Assembly (NCBI GenBank): GCA_024236015.1
Contig: JACKLK010000012.1
Coordinates: 62,001-126,000 of the forward strand
Source: Rhodoferax sp.
Lineage (GTDB): Bacteria > Pseudomonadota > Gammaproteobacteria > Burkholderiales > Burkholderiaceae_C
Direction: 5' to 3'
DNA length: 64,000 nt
The position numbers were made by a program, and so were the translations under genes. Shown here one piece after another: positions 58,222 through 64,000 of this stretch. The notes under the pieces are model-generated. The model made no database searches and was not told the origin of the DNA. It saw only the letters and a list, made by a program, of their open reading frames with translations. The stretch's first letter is position 1, and each line of letters starts with the position of its first letter.

Positions 58222-59274
58222 ATGGGCAACATCGACGCAGACAACGCCGTTCCGCTCCCCACCACGGCCTCCGACGACACACCGCGATACCGCAGCGGAG
58301 CGGTCGCTCGCATGGCGCGCATGCCGGTTGCCACGCTGCGTGTGTGGGAGCGTCGTTACCGGGTCACCATGCCGGCGGTCACGGCCAGTGGCCAGCGGCT
58401 GTATTCGGCCGCCGACGTGCACCGCCTGGCCCTGATCCGGCAATTGACCGACCTGGGCCATGCGATCGGCACACTGGCGCCGCTCGACCTGGCGCAGTTG
58501 CGGGCCGTGGCCGGGACCCATTTCAGCGCCGCCGGTGCCATCGCGGGGACGGGCCACGACGAGGCGCCAGAGGCGCCCGTCGGCGGCCGCCTCTGGCGCG
58601 TGGCGGTGATCGGCCCGGCACTGGCCCGGCGCCTGCAGCACCCGGCACTGCTGCGGCAACTCGGTGCCGGCGTGCAGGTGAGCGGCCCTTTCGACACGCT
58701 GGCCCAGGCGGCCCCGGCCATCGCGGACGCGCCGGTGGACGCCGTGCTCGTCCATGCGCCGACCCTGCATCCGGGCTGGCTCGCCGAATTCGATACCGCC
58801 GGCCCCGGCCTGCGTGCGTTGCCGATGGCCATGCTCTACGGGTTTGCCGCCGACAGCACGTGCACGGAACTGGCCGCAGCCGGGGTGGCCTTGTTGCGCG
58901 AGCCGCAGAACGATACGGTACTCGGGCAATGGCTGCGCGCCCTGGCCAGGCCCGCACCTGCGCCCGGCGCGCCACGCGCGCCGGACGCGCCGGTGACCGC
59001 CGCGGCGCCGCAACGCCGCTGGGACGACGCCAGCTTGTCCGCGCTGGCATCGATGTCGACGACGATCGCCTGCGAATGCCCGCGCCATGTCGCCGAGTTG
59101 TTGTTGCAACTGACCCGGTTCGAGGCCTACAGCACAACGTGCGAAAACCGCAGCACGGCCGATGCCGCCTTGCATGCCTATCTCGGGCAGGTGGCTGGCG
59201 CGGCGCGGGCGTTGTTCGAAGCTGCGCTGGAGCGGGTGGCCGTGGCGGAGGGCTTGCCATTGCCGCCGGCGTGA
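58222..59274 (+). CDS. MerR family regulator, LitR/CarH-like with degenerate B12-binding-type domain
   Basis: A 350-residue protein. The N-terminal MerR domain is clear: YRSGAVARMARMPVATLRVWERRYRV then RLYSAADVHRLALIRQLTDLGHAIGTLA. Residues about 125-250 look like a Rossmann-type domain at the place of the B12-binding domain of CarH/LitR (LWRVAVIGPALARRL, VDAVLVHAPTLHPGW), but the cobalamin motif DxHxxG is not seen. The last 90 residues are helical. Divergent from a HiPIP-DUF2256-photolyase operon. LitR proteins control photolyase genes in light, so this is probably the local light or redox regulator, with or without B12. Confidence 0.8.
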   Translation: MGNIDADNAVPLPTTASDDTPRYRSGAVARMARMPVATLRVWERRYRVTMPAVTASGQRLYSAADVHRLALIRQLTDLGHAIGTLAPLDLAQLRAVAGTHFSAAGAIAGTGHDEAPEAPVGGRLWRVAVIGPALARRLQHPALLRQLGAGVQVSGPFDTLAQAAPAIADAPVDAVLVHAPTLHPGWLAEFDTAGPGLRALPMAMLYGFAADSTCTELAAAGVALLREPQNDTVLGQWLRALARPAPAPGAPRAPDAPVTAAAPQRRWDDASLSALASMSTTIACECPRHVAELLLQLTRFEAYSTTCENRSTADAALHAYLGQVAGAARALFEAALERVAVAEGLPLPPA

Positions 59275-59364
59275 TGTGCACGTTGCCGAGCGCGGCGCAG
59301 GCCACCGACGACACGCGCTGGCATCCGGTCGACCGACGGTGCGCCAGCCGACCGGCGCAGGCGA

Positions 59365-60126
59365 TCACATCGCGCGCAACATCCGCGCCGGCACCAGCCC
59401 GCGCTTGCCGTTGTCCAGGCTGACGTCGTAGGCCAGCTCCGGCCCGTTGCGGCCCTTGACCTGGCGCACGGCATTGACCTTGGCACGGATCCACTGGCTG
59501 CCGTAGCGGGCCAGCACCACCTGGCCCACCGCATAGTCGGCCTTGAGCGCCACGGCCGGCGGCGGCCCGGCGCGAACGGTACCGGCTCCGGCCGCCGCAG
59601 GCGCCTTGGCCTGGCCCGCCCGCTTGCCGGCCTGCGGGCACAACACCTCCCATTGCTGCGAGATGCCCAGCCCGCCGCTGGCGTTGTCGCGCCCGACGAT
59701 CCTGCCCTGTGCGTCACGCCAGCGGCTGCGCCCCCCGCCGATGTCGCTGTTGTCCCAGGTGCCGGCCAGGCGGTAGGTCTGGCCGTCGACCGGCGTGATG
59801 CGCCCGGCCGTGCAGTCGGCGCTGGCGCGGTAGACCTTCTGCAGGTCGTGCTCCTGCAGCCCCCGTGCGACACAGCCGGCATCGCCGGGTTGCCAGTTGG
59901 CGCACCAGCCCTCGATCTCGGCCCGGGTGATGCGTGCCTGCGCAACGGCGTGCGCAGTGCCGGCGCCGGTGAGCGAAAAAATCGTCGGGCTGACGCACTT
60001 GCTGCACAAGGCCAGCCATTCGGCGCCCGCGCCGGCGGCGGCACACGACAACAACGCGGTCACGCCGAGCCATCGCAGCAGGGATGGCGCTGCGCGGACG
60101 CGGATACAGCAGATGGGCTCCGGCAT
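59365..60126 (-). CDS. Exported protein of unknown function with SH3/Tudor-like end
   Basis: A 253-residue protein with a signal peptide (LLRWLGVTALLSCAAAGAGA), then a Cys-rich first half (EWLALCSKCV, EGWCANWQPGDAGCVARGL, ADCTAGRITPVDGQTYRLAGTWDNSDIGGGRSRWRD in parts) and, after an Ala/Pro linker, a small beta domain: YAVGQVVLARYGSQWIRAKVN then YDVSLDNGKRGLVPARMLR. That last part reads like an SH3 or Tudor/agenet barrel, which usually binds peptides or methylated residues and is odd in a periplasmic protein. The ATG at 60126 has AGGAG 5 nt upstream. Not recognised as a named family. Confidence 0.7.
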   Translation of the reverse strand: MPEPICCIRVRAAPSLLRWLGVTALLSCAAAGAGAEWLALCSKCVSPTIFSLTGAGTAHAVAQARITRAEIEGWCANWQPGDAGCVARGLQEHDLQKVYRASADCTAGRITPVDGQTYRLAGTWDNSDIGGGRSRWRDAQGRIVGRDNASGGLGISQQWEVLCPQAGKRAGQAKAPAAAGAGTVRAGPPPAVALKADYAVGQVVLARYGSQWIRAKVNAVRQVKGRNGPELAYDVSLDNGKRGLVPARMLRAM

Positions 60127-60235
60127 GGCGGCTCCTGCGTAGTCGAAAACCGGATTCTGCGGCAATCCGCGGCTGCACGCATCGCCCCGTTCGGGGGACG
60201 CCGCGCCCTGGTGGCGCCATCGGGCCGCGCAGCGC

Positions 60236-61948
60236 TCAGGACGCCTGCGCGTGCCGACGCCGGGCGAACAGGAAAGCCTCGTGCACGCTCAGGAACACCC
60301 GGCCCTCGAGCCGCCGACCCAGGTCGGTGGTGCGCAAGCGGTCCATCACCGGCCCCTTGACCTCGGCCAGCAGAAAGACGATGCCGCGCGCGGCCAGGCT
60401 GCGTTCGAGCTCGGTCAGCACCTCCAGCGCGGTCGCATCGATCTGGTTCACCGCGGAACAGATCAGCAACACATGGTGTAGGCCCGGATCGAGCTGCAAC
60501 TGTTCGCCGATGCGGTCCTCGACCACGACGGCATTGGCGAAGAACAGGCTCTCGTCGACCCGCAAGGCCAGCAGACCCGGCACCGTCTCGACCTTGTGGC
60601 GCAACACGTTGCGGAAATGCTCCGTGCCCGGCACGCGCCCGACCACCGCCATGTGCGGGCGGCTGCTGCGCCACACCAGGGCGCCCAGCGACAAGGCCAC
60701 GCCGGCCAGGATGCCGGCCTCGACGCCCAGGACCACGACGCCCAGGGCCGTGCCGACCAGCGACAGGGCGTCCGCGCGGTCGTAGCGCCAGGCCCGGCGC
60801 AAGGTGTCCAGGTCCACCAGGCTGGTCACGGCCACGATGATGGTGGCCGCCAGCACGGCATGCGGCAGGTGGAAGAACAGGCCGGTGAATGCGGCGATCA
60901 CCAGCGCCATCAGCGCGGCGGACACGACACCGGCCAGCGGCGTGTGGGCACCGGCCGCGAAATTGACGACCGAGCGCGCGAAACCGCCGGTGACCGGATA
61001 ACCGCCCGATACGGCGCTGGCGATGTTGGCCGCGCCCAGGCCCAGCAGTTCGCGGTTGGGCACGATGCGCTGCTGGCGCTGCAAGGCCAGCGACTGCGCC
61101 ACCGAGACGCTCTCGACGAAGCCGACCAGGGCGATCAGCAGGGCCGGCAGCCACAACAGGCCCAGGGTGTCGGCGTCCGGCAACACCAGCGCCAGCGCGG
61201 GCAGGCCTTGCGGCACCGCACCCACGACCGCGATACCGGCCGTCTGGTCGAGCCGCCCGATCGCGACGGCGGCGGTGGCCACCACCACGGCCACCATCGG
61301 TGCCAGCTTGGCCAGCAGCCCGGCCATCGACGCAGGCACGCCCCAGCGTTCGAGCAGCGGTGCCATCGCCCGGCGTGCCAGCAGCAGGAAGACCAAGGTG
61401 GCCACACCGGTGACGACGGTGGGCAGGTTGGCGTGTTGCCAGGAGGTCACCAGGCCGGTGAGTTTTTCCATCACGCCGGCGCCGACGATGCGCACGCCCA
61501 GGATGTATTGCAGCTGGCCGATCGCGATCAGCACGGCCGAACCCGTGATGAAGCCGCTGATGACCGGATGGCTGAGGAAATACGCCAGGAAGCCGAGACG
61601 CAACACGCCGAATGCCAGCAGCATCACGCCCGAGATCAGGGCCAGTTGCACCGCCATCGCCGCGTATTCGGGGCTGCCCGCCAGCGCCAGCGGCTGCAGG
61701 GCGCTGGCCGTCATCAGCGAGGCCACGGCCACCGGACCGACCGCCAGCGTCATGCTCGAGCCCAGCGCCGCATACGCCACCAGCGGCAGGATGCTGGCAT
61801 ACAGCCCGACCTGCGGCGGCAGTCCCGCCAGCATGGCATAGGCCAGGCTTTGCGGAATCAGCATCACGGTGACGATCAGGCCGGCCGTCAGGTCACCGGC
61901 GAGCCACCCCGCCCGGTACTGCCGCAACCAGGCCGGCACCAGCGCCAC
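60236..61948 (-). CDS. SulP family anion transporter with STAS domain
   Basis: A 570-residue transporter. The N-terminal part has the SulP pattern: WLAGDLTAGLIVTVMLIPQSLAYAMLAGLPPQVGLYASILPLVAYAALGSS (in parts), ISGFITGSAVLIAIGQL, ESVSVAQSLALQRQQRIVPNRELLGLGAANI, and about twelve membrane helices. The last 110 residues are a cytoplasmic STAS domain (LLALRVDESLFFANAVVVED). The start is a GTG at 61948, two bases after the preceding stop. SulP proteins carry sulfate, bicarbonate or other anions; next to YeeE/YedE genes, a sulfur oxyanion is most likely. Confidence 0.88.
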   Translation of the reverse strand: MALVPAWLRQYRAGWLAGDLTAGLIVTVMLIPQSLAYAMLAGLPPQVGLYASILPLVAYAALGSSMTLAVGPVAVASLMTASALQPLALAGSPEYAAMAVQLALISGVMLLAFGVLRLGFLAYFLSHPVISGFITGSAVLIAIGQLQYILGVRIVGAGVMEKLTGLVTSWQHANLPTVVTGVATLVFLLLARRAMAPLLERWGVPASMAGLLAKLAPMVAVVVATAAVAIGRLDQTAGIAVVGAVPQGLPALALVLPDADTLGLLWLPALLIALVGFVESVSVAQSLALQRQQRIVPNRELLGLGAANIASAVSGGYPVTGGFARSVVNFAAGAHTPLAGVVSAALMALVIAAFTGLFFHLPHAVLAATIIVAVTSLVDLDTLRRAWRYDRADALSLVGTALGVVVLGVEAGILAGVALSLGALVWRSSRPHMAVVGRVPGTEHFRNVLRHKVETVPGLLALRVDESLFFANAVVVEDRIGEQLQLDPGLHHVLLICSAVNQIDATALEVLTELERSLAARGIVFLLAEVKGPVMDRLRTTDLGRRLEGRVFLSVHEAFLFARRRHAQAS

Positions 61949-61949
61949 G

Positions 61950-62390
61950 TCAGCGCGCGCCTTCGGCCTGCGGCTGCGGCTGGCTGCGCGTGGCCCAGTC
62001 GAAAGCCCACATGCCCAGCACCATCGCCAGCACGAACACCGCCGCCTTCGGCTCGCCGCTGCCCAGCGACACCAGCGCCGGCCCCGGACAGAAACCGGCC
62101 AGGCCCCAGCCGACACCGAACACCAGCGAGCCGAGCACCAGCGGACGGTCGATCTGACCGGCACGGGGCAGGTGCATCGCGCCGCCCAGGAACGAGGTCG
62201 TGCGCTGGCGCGCGACGAAGAAGGCGAACACGGCCACGCCGATGGCGCCGCCCATCACCAGCGCCAGCGACGGGTCCCAACTGCCGAACAGGTCCAGGAA
62301 ACCGATCACCTTGCCAGGGTCGGTCATGCCGGCCAGGATCAGGCCGATGCCGAACACCAGGCCCACGAGGAATTCGATGACGCGGTTCAT
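61950..62390 (-). CDS. YeeE/YedE-type transporter subunit (DUF6691)
   Basis: A 146-residue membrane protein with four helices: VIEFLVGLVFGIGLILAGMTDPGKVIGFLD, LALVMGGAIGVAVFAFFV, LVLGSLVFGVGWGLAGFCPGPALVSLG. The FGVGWGLAGFCPGP motif with its Cys is the hallmark of the YeeE/YedE half-transporters, which move thiosulfate or other sulfur compounds through conserved Cys relays. It pairs with the gene at 62421. Its stop is next to the SulP start. Confidence 0.88.
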   Translation of the reverse strand: MNRVIEFLVGLVFGIGLILAGMTDPGKVIGFLDLFGSWDPSLALVMGGAIGVAVFAFFVARQRTTSFLGGAMHLPRAGQIDRPLVLGSLVFGVGWGLAGFCPGPALVSLGSGEPKAAVFVLAMVLGMWAFDWATRSQPQPQAEGAR

Positions 62391-62420
62391 GCCATGCTCC
62401 GGCGCGCAAAGGCAATGGGA

Positions 62421-62852
62421 TCAGGCGAACACATGGCGCACCAGATAGACCGTGGCAAAACCGGCGCCCATGAACGACAGGGTGGCCACCAGCGAGCGGG
62501 GCGAGAGCTGCGACAGGCCACACACGCCATGGCCGCTGGTGCAACCCGAGCCGTAGCGGGTGCCGGCGCCCACGAGCAGCCCGGCGACGATCAAGGTGGC
62601 CCAGCCCGCATCGATGCGCGGCACCACCGGCTGCGCGAACACGGCATAGGCCAGCGGCGCGGCCAGCAGCCCGAGCAGGAACGAAAGACGCCAGCCGACG
62701 TCACCCGGCCGCCGCGCGAGCAGGCCGCCGAGAATGCCGCTGATGCCCAGCACGCGGCCGCCCAGCAGGATGAACACGGCCGAGGCCAGTCCGATCACGA
62801 TGCCACCGGCCAGCGAGGCCCAGGGCGTGAAATGCGTCCAGGCTATGGTCAT
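62421..62852 (-). CDS. YeeE/YedE family sulfur transporter half
   Basis: A 143-residue membrane protein: LAGGIVIGLASAVFILLGGRVLGISGILGGLL and LIVAGLLVGAGTRYGSGCTSGHGVCGLSQLSPRSLVATLSFMGAGFATV. The GSGCTSGHGVCGLSQLSxRS motif with two Cys is the first-half signature of YeeE/YedE proteins. Together with the next gene it makes a full split transporter. Its start overlaps the ArsR-family stop by 4 nt (62849-62852). Confidence 0.9.
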   Translation of the reverse strand: MTIAWTHFTPWASLAGGIVIGLASAVFILLGGRVLGISGILGGLLARRPGDVGWRLSFLLGLLAAPLAYAVFAQPVVPRIDAGWATLIVAGLLVGAGTRYGSGCTSGHGVCGLSQLSPRSLVATLSFMGAGFATVYLVRHVFA

Positions 62853-63184
62853 GCCCGCGTCTCCGTTGCCAGCCGGCAGAACTGTTCGTGCAGGACCTGC
62901 ATCACCGCCTGCGCCTGCGGGCTGTCGATGCGGTAATAGATGGCCTTGCCGTCGCGCCGGGTGCTGACCAGCCCCTCGTCGCGCAACACGCCGAGTTGTT
63001 GCGACAGGGTCGGCTGCAACACGCCGACCCGGGCTTCGAGTTCGCCGACCCGTTGCTCACCGTGCACCAGTTGGCACAACAGCAGCAGGCGGTCGGGGTT
63101 GGACAGGACTTTCATCAGCCGGCAGGCCTGGCCGGCGGAATGGCGCATGTCGGCCAGTGGGGGTGTGACGGCGTCACGGGGCAT
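62849..63184 (-). CDS. ArsR/SmtB family regulator, BigR/YgaV/SqrR-like persulfide sensor
   Basis: A 111-residue winged-helix repressor: LMKVLSNPDRLLLLCQLVHGEQRVGELEARVGVLQPTLSQQLGVLRDEGLVSTRRDGKAIYYRID (in parts). Cys37 in LLLLC and Cys103 in HEQFC match the two Cys that form the polysulfide bridge in BigR, YgaV and SqrR. It would repress the operon until reactive sulfur is present. The ATG at 63184 is chosen because GGGAGAA lies about 8 nt upstream. It heads the operon with both YeeE/YedE genes and SulP. No persulfide dioxygenase gene, common in BigR operons, is present. Confidence 0.85.
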   Translation of the reverse strand: MPRDAVTPPLADMRHSAGQACRLMKVLSNPDRLLLLCQLVHGEQRVGELEARVGVLQPTLSQQLGVLRDEGLVSTRRDGKAIYYRIDSPQAQAVMQVLHEQFCRLATETRA

Positions 63185-63580
63185 GGGGGGGTTCTCCCGG
63201 TTCAAGGAGGCGCCATCATAGTTTAAGAAGCAATAGTTTGTTCTTGCGCAAACTGTCCGCCCCCCGACGTGACAAATCCGCCGCCCGTCCAGGCCGCCAC
63301 GGAACCGGCTTTGCCAGGCCGCAGGCGGCGCCACCCCGTGGGGCTGAGGCCCGCGGCTCCAAGCCTGCCTGCGCAGGCTTGGACAGGCCGAAGGGGCGCC
63401 TGCCTCTGGCAGCGCCACGACTCGGCCGGCTTACACGCAGTGAAGCCGGACAGACGGGGGGCGTCCTTTCTCCAGTGGCCGCCGCGCACGGCCGCTCCGA
63501 AGCGGCCGGCCCGCCCCCCAGTGGGGGGTTCGGCCGGCTTACACGCAGTGAAGCCGGACAGACGGGGGGCGTCTTTAACC
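63185..63580. repeat. Cluster of intergenic hairpin repeats, family A copies 2 and 3
   Basis: This 396-nt gap has no gene. It holds two copies of the element seen at 43729: CCGGCTT/AAGCCGG around ACACGCAGTG at 63426-63449 and 63534-63557, each followed by GACAGACGGGGGGCGTC. Copy 3 also has the CCCCCC/GGGGGG hairpin (63514-63528). Two other strong stems lie between: CCAAGCCTGC/GCAGGCTTGG (63359-63382) and CGGCCGCT/AGCGGCCG (63489-63508). Copy 3 directly follows the CsoR-family stop on the minus strand, as copy 1 follows the receptor stop. Confidence 0.85.
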
Positions 63581-63871
63581 TCAGCGCAGCTTGCCCAGCA
63601 TCGCCTCCATGTGGGCCATCATGTGGGCAAGGTCGTCGGAGGCGCCGGCCTTGTCGCCCAGGCGCTCGCCGAGTTCCTGCTCGATGAAACACACGGTCAT
63701 GCGCACATAGGCGCTGTCCAGTGCCTTGCGCACCGCCGACATCTGGCCGGCGATCGCCAGGCAGTCGTCGCCCTCCTCGATCATGCGCTGCACGCCACGC
63801 AACTGGCCCTCGGCCCGTTTGAGGCGGTGCAACAGGTCGGTGCGCGTTTTCTGGTCGCTGAGAATGGTCAT
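63581..63871 (-). CDS. CsoR/RcnR/FrmR-family repressor with unusual cysteine positions
   Basis: A 96-residue all-helical DUF156 repressor: LLHRLKRAEGQLRGVQRMIEEGDDCLAIAGQMSAVRKALDSAYVRMTVCFIEQEL (in parts). Cys37 is the conserved first ligand. The positions that are His and Cys/His in CsoR and RcnR (+25 and +29) are Phe62 and Glu66 here, with a Cys at +24 instead. It also has a C-terminal HMMAHMEAML His/Met cluster. So metal, sulfide or aldehyde sensing cannot be told from the residues. ATG at 63871 fits the family; an in-frame start at 63919 adds 16 residues. Confidence 0.85.
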   Translation of the reverse strand: MTILSDQKTRTDLLHRLKRAEGQLRGVQRMIEEGDDCLAIAGQMSAVRKALDSAYVRMTVCFIEQELGERLGDKAGASDDLAHMMAHMEAMLGKLR

Positions 63872-63926
63872 GGCGCAGCTGGCCGCCTTGCGGCGCTCGG
63901 AGGAAGTCGGAGCCGCCATTATGTTG

Positions 63927-64000
63927 TCACTTCAGCAGCGCACCGTCGGCGTCGTGCACCTGCACCGTGATCGGGATGCCGGCACCCACGCTCTGGGACA
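63927..64000 (-). CDS. C-terminal end of a truncated protein, unknown
   Basis: The last 23 codons of a minus-strand gene that enters from beyond the window: SQSVGAGIPITVQVHDADG then ALLK and TGA (63929-63927). The codon pattern matches the surrounding genes. The stretch is beta-rich and ends like a periplasmic or beta-sandwich domain, but is too short to name. The stop lies 55 nt before the CsoR-family start, so both may be co-transcribed. Confidence 0.5.
   Translation of the reverse strand, partial: SQSVGAGIPITVQVHDADGALLK

Noticed and set aside
63216..63692. Open frames across the repeat cluster before the CsoR-family gene
   Set aside because: They consist of translated hairpin repeats, with the same peptide appearing again at the copy near 43.8 kb.

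Overview
The window is GC-rich, tightly packed bacterial DNA. It looks like a betaproteobacterium of the order Burkholderiales. Pointers are a DUF1840 protein, Bug-type solute receptors, a CoA-ester anthranilate operon, a HiPIP, and GC-rich intergenic hairpin repeats. The family cannot be fixed from the sequence alone. I saw no rRNA, tRNA, CRISPR array, phage or insertion sequence.

Region 1 (1-13629) is a surface-polysaccharide locus: a flippase, a Wzy-like polymerase, a capsule-type glycosyltransferase candidate, an acyltransferase, a sugar reductase, an initiating sugar-phosphate transferase and a UDP-glucuronate decarboxylase. At its centre are homologues of NeuB/LegI, NeuC/LegG, NeuD/LegH and a LegC-type aminotransferase fused to an N-terminal CBS pair. 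This suggests a legionaminic-acid-type nonulosonate. The dehydratase and the CMP-transferase are not seen and may lie upstream of the window. Many junctions are ATGA/GTGA overlaps, as in one operon.

Region 2 (13995-22957) is a neutral-lipid locus: a two-domain fatty acyl-CoA reductase, a PhaF-like phasin, a patatin-like lipase, a TetR regulator, a wax ester synthase/DGAT, an acyl-CoA-binding protein, a family III CoA-transferase and a PHA-system protein. Region 3 (22973-24485) holds a lipoprotein metallopeptidase and a DUF2007 protein.

Region 4 (24533-32457, minus strand) is an aerobic 2-aminobenzoate (anthranilate) operon of the CoA-ester type: fused monooxygenase/reductase, MarR regulator, enoyl-CoA hydratase, acyl-CoA dehydrogenase, ligase, RidA and an SDR.

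Region 5 (32586-37467) resembles the zinc-uptake system ZrgABCDE, with three DUF3299 paralogues. Region 6 (37597-39997) has a SnoaL-like protein, a cyclopropane fatty acid synthase, DUF1840 and a 75-bp tandem repeat.

Region 7 (40003-50220, minus strand) is a branched-chain-type ABC transporter with an acyl-CoA synthetase at its head and a PaaK-like protein and a Bug receptor at its tail. The promoter carries a Crp/Fnr-like site at about -41.5, and a Crp/Fnr gene is divergent. Region 8 (51022-55772) has a pseudouridine synthase, a hydrolase, DUF1328 and htpG with a heat-shock-type promoter.

Region 9 (55780-59274) looks light-related: an FeS-containing photolyase, DUF2256, HiPIP and a LitR/CarH-like MerR regulator, with phased TTCAA repeats between the divergent genes and a decayed DCC-family gene. 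Region 10 (59365-64000) has an unknown SH3/Tudor-like secreted protein, a BigR/YgaV-like regulator with YeeE/YedE and SulP transporters, a repeat cluster, a CsoR-family repressor and a truncated last gene.
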